Of a DNA stretch of 64,000 nt, positions 1 to 12,300 are shown one piece after another. Below the pieces are notes generated by a model. It saw only the letters and a list, made by a program, of their open reading frames with translations, searched no databases and was not told the DNA's origin. Origin of the DNA: Crocodylus rhombifer (taxonomy: Eukaryota; Chordata; Crocodylia; Crocodylidae). The translations under genes and the position numbers were made by a program. How positions within the stretch are numbered: position 1 is the stretch's first letter; the number at the start of each line of letters is the position of its first letter. The DNA lies in contig JAVSML010001160.1 of the NCBI GenBank assembly GCA_038503035.1, positions 62,001 to 126,000 of the forward strand. The letters are read 5' to 3'.

Positions 1-1028
1 AGAAGTTCAGCACATGAAACCAGTCTATACCTGTACCATAGACTGGTTTAAAAATGGCAGAACCCAGTCCAAGATTCCCTCCCAACTCCCCCCCCCCCCT
101 TGTTTCTTGCCCACCAAAAGGAGAACGTATGCTGTTTGCTACTGCTGCTGCTTACAGAAAAATGTGTAACTTAGATCAATTTCACCTCGGGCTTTTTGGA
201 TGTCTGTACCTGGCCATATAGAGCAGCTGTACTCAAATGAATCATGAATTTTAAATGAATACTCCAAAATACTTACAGAAAGCACATTCTGAATTTTTCA
301 CTTCAAGCACACATAAGCAAAATTGTATTTAAGAATTGCATTCATCCAGTCAGGATATTCAGTGTAACTGAAGTGCCCAATCAAAACTGGTTGAATTTCT
401 CATATGGAATATTCACAATGCCTTCACAATTTATTCTTCTGTAGTTTTGAATAACAAATATTTGAGTAAATCACAATCAGTTCACAGATAAATCATAAAC
501 AAACAACAGGTGAATTTTATTTAATAAATTATTAATTATGAATTCAACACTGAACTCTACTGATTGTATCATCAAACTTAATGAATGAAGACATGAATAT
601 CTGCAATATGCTGTGTTCCATCATTTATGCTGGTTAGACTACACCAGCTAACTGCATAGCAATTAGTCGTACACAGCTTTTAACACATGTTTATCATGCT
701 ACATTTTATGAGTGATGTTCTCAGTAGGTTTAGACTGAGGCAGCGACACCCTCTCCAATGAAATATAATGATATATGACAGACAGCGAATGTGTGATTAT
801 TACAGTACTTTACCTTTCCACTGGCATGGTATCCATTTATATTAATGTTCCAAGCCTGCATACAAATACACATAGCTTAATTGTTTAAATAAAATTTATT
901 TGAAAATAAAGTATCTTAATTCCTTTTTAAAAGCATGGCCACCTTCTTTATTACAACATACATTCAGACAACATGTGTCTTTTACATGTACTGTGGAAGA
1001 TCATTTGTTTTTGCTTCTCCTCCCCCAG
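1..1028 (+). other. SLC35F1: SLC35F1 intron, 3' part, before the penultimate exon
   Basis: AT-rich non-coding sequence that ends in a pyrimidine-rich tract and an AG at 1027-1028 just before the recognised exon. It holds a C12 run at 88-99 and a perfect 12-bp hairpin at 17-49. I see no coding exon or recognisable mobile element here. The assignment to an SLC35F1 intron follows from the exon immediately downstream. Confidence 0.85.
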
Positions 1029-1183
1029 GTTTGCTGTATGTTGGGTTTAGTGCCTGTATGTTTGGCCTCTACAGTTTCATGCCGGTGGTCATAAAGAAAA
1101 CCAGTGCTACTGCAGTCAATCTCTCCCTGCTCACAGCTGACCTCTACAGCCTGTTCTGTGGATTATTCCTCTTTCACTACAAG
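1029..1183 (+). CDS. SLC35F1: SLC35F1 penultimate coding exon (membrane helices 8-9 region)
   Basis: The exon encodes 51 whole codons plus a split glycine: (G)[17 protein letters not shown] at the start, then [16 protein letters not shown] and [17 protein letters not shown] at the end. This matches SLC35F1, a multi-pass solute-carrier-35 family (drug/metabolite transporter superfamily) protein expressed mainly in brain; its substrate is not firmly known. Two hydrophobic segments, roughly [21 protein letters not shown] and [19 protein letters not shown], fit two membrane helices near the C-terminal end of the ten-helix fold. The acceptor AG is at 1027-1028 after a C/T-rich tract, and the donor GT is at 1184-1185 (AAG|GTAAAT). 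The reading frame enters in phase 2 and leaves in phase 0, which joins exactly to the phase-0 acceptor at 30627. The short open frame here runs a few codons past the exon into the intron and is not the true end. SLC35F2 is the closest alternative, but the tail in the next exon is typical of F1. Confidence 0.95.
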
Positions 1184-1769
1184 GTAAATTCTGTTGAACT
1201 ATATGTTTGAATGATGGCTCTGTGTCTGCTGTACTGCCAATGCAGAGTAATGAACTGGCCTGGTGAAAACAATAGGGGTCCAGGTTTGGATGGATCTGTT
1301 TGCAGTCAAGTGAGGAACTCTATGTGCTCTTTTTAATTTATTAAAGTAAATGTTCCCCTACACACTAACTTCACCCCCAGTAAAAAGACATTGAGTAATT
1401 TTTTACCCTGAAACTTGACCAGATCCAAACTAGTGAACTAAAAGAAAAATAATTTATGACATAGTAAATGATCCCAAAGGTGATAAAATTGTTTTGTTTC
1501 ATATGATGTCTGAAACAATTTTAAATACTGAGGGTTGGTTTTTTTCATCTTGCCTCTTAATTGTCTATTTATAGCTCCAAAAATGTCCTTCTGGTATCTG
1601 TGCTAATATCTTGGCCATTAGCATAGGAACTGTGCAAATGATTTTTCTTGAAATCAAGCTCCTGCCTATCAAGCCCATTGATATGTCTAATACTGTTCGA
1701 ACACACCTCTGGTTTTCAGTTTCAAGAGATTATATTGCATTGTTCACCATCTAAGAAGTGGCATTAGAT

Positions 1770-1951
1770 CAGGGGTAGGCAAAATGTGGCTTGTGGGCCA
1801 GATGCAGCCTGCCAGGCCATTCTGTCCAGCTTGCAGGGCCCCTAAAAAATTTAGAAAATTATTATTTATCTGCCCTGGGCTGCCTGTCATGTGGCCCTCA
1901 ATGGCTTGCCACTCTCAGTGGCCCTCTGCCCAAAATAATTGCCCGCCTCTA
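1770..1951. mobile_element. Short non-autonomous hAT-type DNA transposon, perfect 8-bp target duplication
   Basis: The left end reads CAGGGGTAGGCAAAATGTGG. The right end reads ...ATTGCCCGCCTCTA, whose reverse complement TAGAGGCGGGCAAT mirrors the left end. The element is bracketed by CATTAGAT at 1762-1769 and again at 1952-1959, a perfect 8-bp direct repeat as hAT transposases produce. At 182 bp it is far too short to code for a transposase, so it was mobilised in trans. It begins with the classic CAGGGGT tip of Charlie/MER-like hAT families. Confidence 0.88.
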
Positions 1952-2771
1952 CATTAGATGCTCAGCGGCGATTGTTTTGTATGTAGCTATGATTTATTCA
2001 TAAAAGGGAGGTGATTTCATGAGAAAGATGGTGGCCCAGAAAGTCGTGGAGGAAAACAAAATTCTTTAAGGGTGGGCAACCAATCCTTACTCAGTTTATG
2101 AACCTAATAGTCTTTGAATAGGTCTGAGTAAGGAGAAGAGATGTCCATATGCTGATACAGATTCATACAGAATCCAAAATGTACTTATCCACATGATTGA
2201 TAATGGGATATTGTGTCCCTTTAATGTCACCAATTCAAATCAATAGTAACAGAATTTGTTGCTAGCTGAAATTTGTAATTAATTGTTATCATCGCTATTT
2301 TATTTACAGTGAAAATTGTCAATACCTTCTAGAATTCGTTACTTACGATGAGATGTATTTAGTGAAGTCAATCATGTAACCTGTAGCAAGTGGCCACATG
2401 AAAAGAACAACTCATTTTTGCAATATGTCATCGCTGAGATTTGTTTTAGCAAAGTCAGATTCCTACGTTAGGAGGGTTTCCAATCTGGGTCCCCACTTAC
2501 CAGTATCTTTCATGAATGTAACCAGAGGTATGTAAGCAATCCCGATATGCTCTGTGTCTTGGTTTTGTCTTACCTTAAATATATTGTACAGAGGGATAGA
2601 TAGATGGTTCCAGTTCTTTTCCATTTGTGTAATATACCCAGCAGAGACTGGGAGGGCTGAACAATCAAACTGATTCACTCTAATAAGTTTCATGGGGAAG
2701 ATACTCTTTTTTCACATATGCAGTACAGCCTTATTTCCTCTTCTTAGACCTGCTATTGTAATAGAAAAAAA

Positions 2772-3690
2772 TAATCATAGGAATAGTAAAATAAACTGTG
2801 GTAATGTAGAACTGAAAAGAATATCCTGGGTCATGAGATCTAATACTCTGCTATCACAAATCACCACTTCATGTGATTCCTTTCATGATGTAATCAAGCT
2901 TTATCTGAAGACTAGTTAGGGGGTTTTGCCCCCTCTGTTCCTATTGGAAGGCTGTTTAAGGACCTCACTGATCTGAAACAATTTCCTCCAATTTCCAACC
3001 TAAATTTATTCACTGTCAGTTTATAATAATTTTTTCTTGTACTAACACTGCTCTTTTCCTTCCCTGGTGTTTACCTCCTGATATATTTATAGCATGCAAG
3101 TATATCCCCTAACAGCTTTCTTTTTGGTAGGCCCAAACAGAAAGCCTCTAACCTGTCTTGAAAAATGGTGCCTCCATTCTCCTGATCTCCTTAATATCCT
3201 TTCTTTGCACCTGTGCCCATTTGAATTTATGTTACTTGACAATGGGTGACCAGAGTTGTACACAATATTCCAGATGAGTTCCCACCAGTACCTTGTACAA
3301 TGTCTTTAATATGTCCCCCTATTGCTACTAGAAGTGTGTGGCTTGATGCACCCTAGGATCAAGTTTGATTGTTCCCAGCCAGCAGCATAGAGATGCAGCC
3401 AAGCACCCAGGGGAAAGAGGCAGCAGAGACTTCCAGTTGCCACTACAATCATGATTGTGTGGCTGTCAGCAGCAGCCTCTTCCCCCCCACCACCACCCAA
3501 CTCCGGTAGTCAATGCTGGGGTGGATACTCTGTTTATCCCTCCCTAGTTATGCCACTGGTTCCAGCCACAAACATTGGTAGCTCAGAGACATCCTATGAT
3601 GATCAACTAATACCCTAAGGTCTTTCTCTTGGTGTTGTTTTCAACTGAAGAGATCTCCAGTGGAAGCTCCTTTTCTGGGGATTGGTGAAC
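2772..3690 (-). mobile_element. Old CR1/L3-type LINE 3' fragment, interrupted by a hAT insertion
   Basis: Read on the minus strand this is the 3' part of a CR1-like LINE. The terminus near 2772 carries an AATCATAG-like repeat and a decayed form of the usual 'tagaactggaagggacc' segment. Phrases such as TGTACACAATATTCCAGATG and GATGCACCCTAGGATCA (plus strand) correspond to the region encoding the end of the reverse transcriptase ORF and beyond. No frame is intact. The fragment resumes after the hAT element at 3380-3558 with GATGATCAACTAATACCC, the expected continuation of the same LINE, so the two parts are one copy. Confidence 0.75.
3380..3558 (-). mobile_element. Non-autonomous hAT-type element inserted in the old CR1
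   Basis: On the minus strand it starts CAGTGGCATAACTAGGGAGG and ends ...CTATGCTGCTG. The flanks are TTCCCAGC (3372-3379) and GTTCCAGC (3559-3566), a 6-of-8 match suggesting an aged 8-bp target duplication. A second copy of the same family is at 35467-35592 on the plus strand, with the same ends and shared interior. The CR1 sequence continues on both sides, which confirms the boundaries. Confidence 0.75.
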
Positions 3691-6600
3691 TTTGTGCAGG
3701 CTTTGCACCAATGTAGTCCCAACCTCTACTGCTGCCTCCTTTCATACTTCTCAGGTTCACCAGGGAGAAAACAATTTTTTTTGGAAAGCAGCTGGATTTA
3801 AAATCCATTGTTCATTATCAGAATACTTGTTTTTAGATATCAGGTTTTGTTCCTTCCTTTTGGGCCTTCATCTGAGGTTTTCTTTCTAGCTTATTATCGA
3901 ACATGATTTTTACAGGAGGAAGGAGAACTGCAAAGTGTGCTCCTTGTGCTAAATAATGAAGTCTAATAAATTAGCAGTAAATGACCTAAATTAATTCTCC
4001 TCCTAGGACTGTGTATTCTGCATGTTTTCTAGCTTCAGAAAAGCTGTTCCACTCCCAGCCCAGCTGTACTCTTCTTCAGATGCTCAGCTCCTTCTGTTTA
4101 TTGCTATGCTGACCAATGAGTAAAGTCCCACTTCACTAGAAAGCAAATGGTTTTATGCTAAATTAGAATTATCTGAGTGGTTTAGTGCCCCTCACAGAAT
4201 ATAATTTTATGAGGCTTTCAAGAAACAGTTATGATTTTTCCCTGTGCCACTGCTTTTATCACCTGACAGTTTTATTGTACCTATAACAGTAAATCTATGG
4301 AAATCCATGAAAACTATAGGAAATGAGCTTTACTGGGCTTTAGAGTCTCAGAAACCAAACTGAGGAAGAGATTACATTTGAAGAGTTTTGATTTGTTGGC
4401 AGTTCAACTTTTGATAATGAGAATTTGCATTGATATACAGGGCAATATGCTTATAAATAAACCAACATTGATAGGTACTGTGTGCACCCTATATACCATT
4501 GTCTCTGTATGACACTGGCCAGACCCCAAGCATGGGTCTATTGAAAAAAAAAAATCATATAACTGAAACGCAACTCTAATTGTGTATTAATAAAGTAAGG
4601 AGTTCATTATATATTTTATTAACATATAATGATTTGCGGCTTACAACTTCAGCTAGACTTCCGAGTATGCACATTGCAGTTCTTTGTATTTAAAATTATT
4701 TGCATTCTGCCAGATAAATGCTGTGGAAGTCTAATTTTTAATCAATAAGTAAACATTTTGCTTATAGGAGAAAGGTATTTATCAATAACCCGTCCAATAG
4801 CTGCTTACTGACCAATTAACAATTTAAGCTCAGTGCTCCATAATTTCATCCTTTTTTTTCCCTAACTGTACATTCTGGCCATTTTACTGTTCAGATGGTA
4901 AAGCAATTTCTTAGCTGGCTGCAGCCATTTAACTTGCCTCTCAAGAGCGATCTCACCTTCTCCTTACTTGAAAAATAATTGTCATTGGGTTTCTAAAACT
5001 GAATGCGGCATGCAGAAATACACTGGATGTGGCAGAGAGTATTAGCAATATGTGGACAGTGATGGGTGGGCAAACCTCATACTTAGTACCCCCAAGGTAA
5101 AGGTTGATTCCAACCAAAGAACTTCCCAGGCAGGTGATGTACCATCTTCTTGAAGTGATTACTCAGCCTGCTTGATCAGAAGGCTCATCGGAGGGAGACT
5201 GATCAGATCATGTATATAAGCAGTTTAGGGGTGTTCAGGGAAACAGTCTGCCTCTGCTTTCAGTCTGAGGAAAGCACAAAATAAAGTGGCTTGTATAAAA
5301 AATCCAGCTGGTAGGGTGTTGGTTTGGGTCATAGGCTAAGAGACTGAAAACAGTGTGGGCTTCATTACTTCTATTTCAAGACCCTGACCTATAAGATCTC
5401 CTGTAGAAAGTGAACAAATTGCCTGGTCTAAGGGGAGAATTATACTGTAGAATGGTACTTCTAGTAGTGCTGGATTAGTACGGCTGCAGGGTCAGACACA
5501 GACAAACCACAATAACTGGATAACCTATGCATAGGCAAAGGAAAACAGGGATGCATTAGAATGAGGCCCAAGTAAGGCTGCAGTTAGCGTTTGTTGTTTG
5601 GACTGGATTCCTGTTTCCTTTTCAGGATGTAAGCTGGAACTTCCAGAAGAGGGCAGGCCACAGCTTCCCTTCAGCTGCATTCTCCAACATGGAAGCGTAA
5701 TAGTACTTTACTATTTATTTTAATGGGATTTACTTGTAGGATGATGGGAAGCAGCAAAGAGAAAGAACAAAGTCCTTGGATTCATAGTAGACACCAAATG
5801 CTTGGTTCTTCATATGTATTCTGATGTGCCTATCTTCCCCCACCTAGAAATACCTTGAGCACCATAACAAGGTGGTCTGGCCCTTAGAGAGGGGACAGCC
5901 ATCCCTGTTGTAGAAGCCCAGCCACATATCGTTAGCTAATCAAGGAGTATCCCACTAACAGCTAAAAACTCAGAAAGGAAAGCAGAGACTCAGGAGCTGG
6001 GGAAAGAAGCAGGTTGTGGCCAGGAGGCAGGTTGCAACCTGGATAAACTTACTACTAGGAAGGGACCAGAGCTAAAGGGCCTCTCCTATGGCCAAGAGAA
6101 GGGCTAATGGTTTTGTTCTGCTTATTTGTTTGTTTGTGTTAAGAGGACTGGCTGAAGGGCTGCCAAGGGCATGCTGACCCATGTACAGGCAGCTAACACT
6201 TCCCTTTACCCCACTCCTAGACTGTGAATCATCTTTCTCTCTTATGCTGGCATGTAAAAGAGAAGGAAGTCCTTGGCCTGCCCTCTTGCCATACATCCTT
6301 GTAGAGCACCAGCCATAATCTGGCCCTTCAATCCCTTACAGTGTCTAGGTTACATATGTACTGTATTCCAGGCTGATAACAATTTAGCAACAAGGAATTT
6401 GATTTAAAAAAATATATAAAGTTGAGGACGCTACTTGAAGGCAAGAGTAGAATGGTTTCTCAGTCACACACATTTTACCAGCCTACATGACAATTTATTA
6501 AGAAAAACCAAAATGTAACTATTTCCATGCTCCTGAAGATCCTTCATCTCTTGCCCTAAACTGTCTTGTTACGTTGGAGGAGTCTCTTTAAAAGTTTTCA

Positions 6601-7913
6601 CCTCCCAGATGGGTTTCAGATGCATTTGGAATGTTTTTCCTTTATGCAAGATTTGTGAAGTGCACTGGGAACTTTCAGAATGGAATATAGTGACAAGATA
6701 ATGTTGTATTTTCAGTACTACACTATTCAGGAATAATATGGGCTGAACTAAATCCATCAAAATAGACTTAGTCCCTTGATTGAAGGAACTAAACTGCAGT
6801 ATCCTTTGGTTGCTATTGATTCATTAATGCCACTGATGCAAGGAAATCAAAGTATAATGCCCAGGTTTGGTTTTGGGGGGGTATTTGTCATCTCAGCCTT
6901 AATTTATTATGAGCTTTTTACATTTCATGCTTTTCAACTGCAAGCCATATGTTGTATTTTAGCTATTTTAAGTAAATTGTATTCTCACTAAATAATATAA
7001 GCAGTTTATTTTACATTTTCCACTAGCTGGACCATGCATACTCATTATGTTCTGCACCAGCAGGTTCAGTCACACTATATTATATCATTACCTAGCAAGC
7101 TAAGCACAATAAATTATATTCTGCAGTGGCAAACTCATTCATTCTCCTTTATCCAAGACATAGCAATGAACTGAGAAACACTGGACATGGCAACAGTTTC
7201 TGAATTAGGACACTCAGGATATTACAATCATCCTAATTCAGATGCAGAAGCAAGGAGAGTAGGGGTGCCAAAGGCATCAGAAATGTATAAACCCACACAT
7301 GATATGTAAATTCTTTCAGCATTCAAAATGCTTCATATAGCTCTCTCATTATTGGTTCCAAAGACAACATATTTGCTCTGATATCAGTTTCTCTACTTAA
7401 AGACAGCAGATGGGGATTTCCTAAAACACTCAAGAAATCTGACACAGTGAATAGCTCTTTTTTCCTAACATAATGGAGAAAAAAGATAGAAAACTAGATT
7501 CTCATCTCATTAATGTGTCAGTCTAAAGTAATGCCAATGACTTCTCATTTTACACAAGCCTAAAGAGATGAGACTCACCCTAGAAAAGCAACTACTGTTA
7601 TATAACTGGAGTGGTAGGAATAGAATTAGGATCTTCAGTACAAAAATTAGACTATATAGACCCAATCCATTTACTTCAATAGACTTTGGATCAGATCCTA
7701 AATGAAGAATGTCTGATGTCTGAGAAGTAAATTTAAAATTAATTGGCAGTATAGGAACCAAGGACTGAGGAGAATGCCGTAACTCTCTGTATTCCATTTC
7801 AACATATGAAAAAGCAGAGTTAGTTGCTACCTGGGTTGACAAACTGAAATGCTTCAGCTTTTCATGTTTTCAAATAGAATATTTCGAAAAGAAACTACAA
7901 AATACTTGACAGT
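3691..7913. other. SLC35F1: Intronic stretch with no gene or clear repeat
   Basis: AT-rich intron sequence. I see no exon, no recognisable mobile element and no long low-complexity tract. A block at about 4580-4860 is very AT-rich, contains an octamer-like ATTTGCAT, and looks more like slowly evolving non-coding DNA than like a repeat; that is an impression only. Confidence 0.5.
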
Positions 7914-8140
7914 GGGCGCATCTATATGAGAAGCTATATGAGAAGCTATGTTGCTGTAGCGATGAGCTACGGCAACATAGCGCTGGTGGGCACCAATATG
8001 ATGCTGCCACTACTGTATAGTAGCAACAAACTAGTCTGCAGTAGCTCATCCGAACTGCACTGTAGGGTCAAAAACAACCCATGTACCACCAGGGCTGAGC
8101 GGTACCAACTGCACAGTCAGGACCACATGTAGACGCATCT
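7914..8140. mobile_element. MITE-like element, GGGCGCATCTA ends
   Basis: Left end GGGCGCATCTATATGAG; right end ...CATGTAGACGCATCT, whose reverse complement AGATGCGTCTACATG resembles the left end. Inside, TATGTTGCTGTAGCGATG and CTACGGCAACATAGCGC are near-complementary and can form a stem. Similar ends, and in part a similar interior (TGTTGCTATGGCGATG), occur in the element at 35790-35990. There is no coding potential and no convincing target duplication. Confidence 0.6.
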
Positions 8141-8284
8141 GGTGAGTACTTCATATAAGAGGCGGAGGCTCATCTAACTTGCCTAATCTGCTGTATGTAC
8201 CCAAAACATACCTAAAGTACATTCACAGCATCAAATTCATGAGAAAACACAGCAGCCATGGTTACTTTCACTTAAAAGAGCAGG

Positions 8285-8570
8285 TAGAGCAGAACCCAAT
8301 GCCCACTTTTTACACAGTGGCTAATAGTTAAGACAACTTCCCAGGAAGTGACAAAGGGGTTTCAGGCTCTCCTCAACCACAGGGGATTCAAGCTCACATC
8401 TCCCAGTTCTTGGGAAAGCGCCCTAGCTACTCACCTATGGAACAGTCTGCAACGGTAGGAGCACTAGGACCAGAAGGAGAACAAGAAGGAGGGAAATGCT
8501 CTAAGGCTAGAGCACTCAGCTGGGAGAAGGAAAACTTGGGTTCTAGCCCCTGTTGGATTAATTCTGGTTT
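8285..8570. repeat. SINE-like composite with two opposed tRNA-like halves, copy 1
   Basis: The right part (about 8497-8552, plus strand) reads like a tRNA-derived SINE head: CTCTAAGGCTAGAGCACTC resembles an A-box region and GGGTTCTAGCCCC is a good B-box. The left part, read on the minus strand, also looks tRNA-like, with GTGAGCTTGAATCCCC as its B-box-like segment near 8380-8400. The same order of segments, including the linker CCAGAAGGAG, recurs at 36850-37130. Neither half is an intact tRNA gene. Confidence 0.5.
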
Positions 8571-8889
8571 TTGTATTACTATTATTACATCTACTGTAGT
8601 ATGCATAAATAAGCCCAGGAGCTCCATTGGGACCAGAACCTTGGGTTCTCTAAATTGTCCTTTGGAGGCATCTGGCTCTTCTCTGATTGTAGAGAGTGCC
8701 TTTTGAATAACACTCTGAGATCAAGTGATTAATTTTTAGCATAATGAAGCTTAAATTTGAGGCACCCAGTCTGGATTTTGCCAATGCACTACTGATAATG
8801 TACAACACTTCAGTAGTGTTTTCGTTTCTTTCTGAACTGTGAAATCCCACTTACTCTGCTTCACTCTCAATAATACAATAACTAGTAAG

Positions 8890-9383
8890 CAATGCGTTTA
8901 CATGAGGTGCCTTAATGCACAGTAGACTGTTCTACAGTGCATTAGTGCAGGGATTTTTAACTTTTTAAAATAAGTGTACCCCGGCAGCCAGACGCAGAGC
9001 AGGAGAGGACGGGAGTTCCGGACACAGAGCAGTGACAGCACAGGGTGGTGGGTCACAGCAGCCACTGCATGCAAGCTTTGGCCTGCTCCTAACGGTGGAT
9101 GGATACAGGGTAGCGGGTGGCGGTGCTCCATACCGACCCGCTAGCACGTACCTCCTAGGGCCTTCCCAATTACCCCCCGCATTAGTGTGTCACAGTAAAA
9201 ACTGTGCTAATGCACTAATGCACAGTAGAATTAGTTTACTACACATTAAGTGTCACAAAAAAAATTTGCAGTTGCTACTGTGCATTAGCACAGCTATGGC
9301 ACCTTTATCTAGTACCTCACATTAGAGGTACTAAATTTAATGCACAGTAGCAAAGATGCATAAATTAATGTGTAGATGCACCC
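8890..9383. mobile_element. MITE-like element (GGGYGCRTCTACAC family), split by a hAT insertion
   Basis: The left end GCAATGCGTTTACATGAGG and right end ...AATGTGTAGATGCACCC are approximate inverted repeats. The interior has the family's signature motifs: AATGCACAGTAG, GTACCTCACATTAG and GTGTCACAAAAAAAATTTGC. The same motifs occur in the copies at 26372-26626 and 28963-29213. The 8948-9179 part is foreign and is listed separately. The element is non-coding, and I saw no target duplication for the outer element. Confidence 0.65.
8948..9179. mobile_element. hAT-type insertion inside the MITE, perfect 8-bp duplication
   Basis: The insertion begins CAGGGATTTTTAACTTTTTA, followed by AAATAAGTGTACCC, a common hAT-type end. 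It is flanked by CATTAGTG at 8940-8947 and at 9180-9187; the match is in fact 9 bp with the preceding G. The inside is GC-rich, unlike the AT-rich host element, and it breaks the MITE motifs cleanly, so the MITE was there first. The inverted match of the right end (rc CGGGGGGTAATTG) to the left end is weak, so the duplication is the main evidence. Confidence 0.7.
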
Positions 9384-12300
9384 ACTGTGAAGTTGTGCTT
9401 TGTATCTGAATACAGTCCCCAAACCAATGCATCAGAACAATTTTGATGTCAAAAGACTTCCAGGTTTGAAGAACTGAATTGCACTGCAAGGGAATTAGAT
9501 ATATATTTTGCTTTAATGAGAGCCCTAGTCATGCATTAATCCTTGTTGAGGACCTAGATGTGGTAGGATCTTTCAGAATAGCCTCTAGTATGACCCTGTA
9601 GAGCTCTATGTAACATCGAATCCCAATGTAAACCTCAAAGGAAGTTGCTAACAGGAAAATACAGTTCTGGCTAACAAGGCATTTCACAGTCTGACAGTAA
9701 ATTGTTCACAATTTAGCAATGAGATGCCAGTTTTCTGAGAAATCTGCATTATCAAAGGTCTGCTCTTCTTTTTGCCATGCTTTCTTATATTTACTTACGT
9801 TTATTATTCATAAATCATAAGCCTGTGAATTCCAAAATAATTTCTATTTAACATTTTTCCTACCCCTCAAAATATACTGTGTAACAGGTTGCAACTGAAA
9901 TGTGGAAGACTTCAATTCCAAGAAATATTTTTTTCAGAGGGAAGTGCACAATGAATAGCTACTAGAAGCCATACAAATGCTTTAATAAGTTGCTATCAAT
10001 TTTTGTTTGTTGGAATTCTGTTTAAAAAGACTGTTCACAATAGAACTGGTCAGAAACTTGCCAGCAAAGCAGATTTTCATTGGGAATGTTGATTCCTCAG
10101 AACAGAATTGTTTAATGAAGACATTACGGTTTCAAAGAGCCTCCCTTTAACTACAGGCAGAAGTCACATAGAACCACACCTGGTTTCTGGTAGCTCACTT
10201 AGTGAGCTTCTGGAGAACATAACTCCCATAGGGTCTGCATCTCAGGGGCAAATCTACTATGCAGGAGTGGAGATCCCAGGCCTAGAAAGGCAAAGCATGC
10301 AGGCACTCAGTGCTGGAATCGTGAAAGCCCAAGCTCTAATCATACCTCAACCCTTTATTCTGCAGCAGCTACCCTGGAAGCCCTTCGAACCTCAGCTCAA
10401 GGTGGGGCTTTCAAGGCTTTAGGGACTGCATGATTTCACAGACCACAGGGCTTCTAGGCTTTTTGCCTTGGAGGTAGGAGACAGGAAATTCTGGGGGTCC
10501 TGGCATTAGTCCGGGCTCTGCAGCAGGGAGTCCTGAGATCATTGGCTCGAGGTGTCAGAAAACCAGGCACAGTCCTAATGAAACCTGTCTGCATGTCTTT
10601 GGAACCAAGATGTTTTCAGCTTGAGCCAGGGTTGTCAGGGCTTCTGGGGTCCCTGTTGCAAAGCTGGTTTCAATGGAAGCTTTGAAAGACATGACATTAG
10701 CTGCTCTGACCCCAGAGCCTGAAAGTTTTGGGATGGGCTTCTAGGTTCTGGAGCCCGATCCTGTTGACTTTCCAGCCATGGAACCCAGGGCTTCAAGAAT
10801 CCACAGCTAGAGGGCAGCCAAACTATACAGCCTGTCCTAGGACTGGGTTCTTCAGGGCTTCTTCCAACAGTCCCCATCTGGCTGATTTCCCCAGGTTGCC
10901 CAATTCTCAGAGCCTTGGAAATCAATTGCCTAGGAGTTAAGCAGCAAACTAGGCCAGAAGTCTGGAATGTCTGGGCCCTCCCTTCTGCACGCTGAAGGGA
11001 ACTGCTAGGGAACTATAGATCCTGGACTCTTAGAAGCTGCTGACTGAAACTGGCATGATTCCTGTCAACTTCACAAGTGAAAAGCATATGCAAAACCAGC
11101 CAACCTATTAGTTTCAGAGCTGCTGTTCTGTGACAGATACTAGCACACGACTGACAATAATCATGTCAGTCTCAGTCAGCATCTGCTAGAGATTTTGGGG
11201 AGCATCTTTTGTTTCAGAAACACTGATTTATGGTGTTTAAGAAAAAGGGGGAAAAAAGCAGGATTTCAGTTCCATTAATTTTTTTTTGTTTATTTTTTAG
11301 TATTTTGGTTTTCATCCAAACTTTGTCCTTACATTTTTTCCTAAAAAATTGAAAAAAAATCTTTTGGAATGGTAATATTCTGGTTAATAATGCAACCAAG
11401 TAGCAAGCCTGCATCTTATATTACTCTGTCACATGACTCTTTCTGATGCAAGCATCAGGATGTTGACTGCATAATTTAGAGCTCTTAATATTCTACATGC
11501 ATGCCTGATTGTTAAAGTCTAATAATAACAGCGGTATCCTGTACTTTGCTACCCCAGAGTTATGCATCAAATGCTGTTGTTGGTGTCTAAACTTACTTTT
11601 GAACAACAATGGATCATTGATGAAATAACCTAGTAGCATGATTTTCCTTCTCCCATCCTCTTTAAGAGTTAATAGTGCTACTTGTCTATAAAAAATTGAA
11701 ACAAAACCTTGTTATGTGCTAAACTAGGATATAAATAGATAAAGATGCTCCAAGTGCCTTCAAATTATTCCAGAAAGAAATGGTACAGACTACACACAGC
11801 AGTTAAGTGCTATAAATTAGCCCAAACAGCTAGTCTCACATATCGTTAAAGTGTTTCTGACCAATTGAGAAGTTAAGAAGTGTGTGCATGTGTGTATGTT
11901 GAACTGCATCAGAGATGTTGAAGTGCTACTTTGTGAATCCAGTTGGTATAACTTAGTCAAATTGGACATTAAATAAGAGTATGATCTGCGAATAGTAAGA
12001 AAAATATTACAAATATTTTGGTAACTTTTTCAAATAGAGAAATTCACATTGACTACATCTGTATTCCCTTTTCGTGCCTTTACCTTTCATAAGCTTTTGT
12101 TTATGTCAAGTTTTGTTCAAACAAATGTTCACAGAACATTTTGGTCCAGTAGAAATATATTTCATGACTAAATGCAATTGATTTGAGGTTGAAGCAGATT
12201 GTCATTGTCAGAAACAGCAGCATGTAATTTATCTACCAAATGCAAACCTTAAATATTGCATTGCAATATTGACTACACAAGACTGTTGCTGCAGGGAAAA

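Noticed and set aside
8497..8552. A tRNA gene
   Set aside because: It has A-box- and B-box-like segments but no complete acceptor stem or anticodon arm; it fits a tRNA-derived SINE.
7914..9383. CRISPR-like or tandem array
   Set aside because: The repeated words belong to MITE ends and interiors; there is no regular repeat-spacer structure, and the genome is that of a vertebrate.
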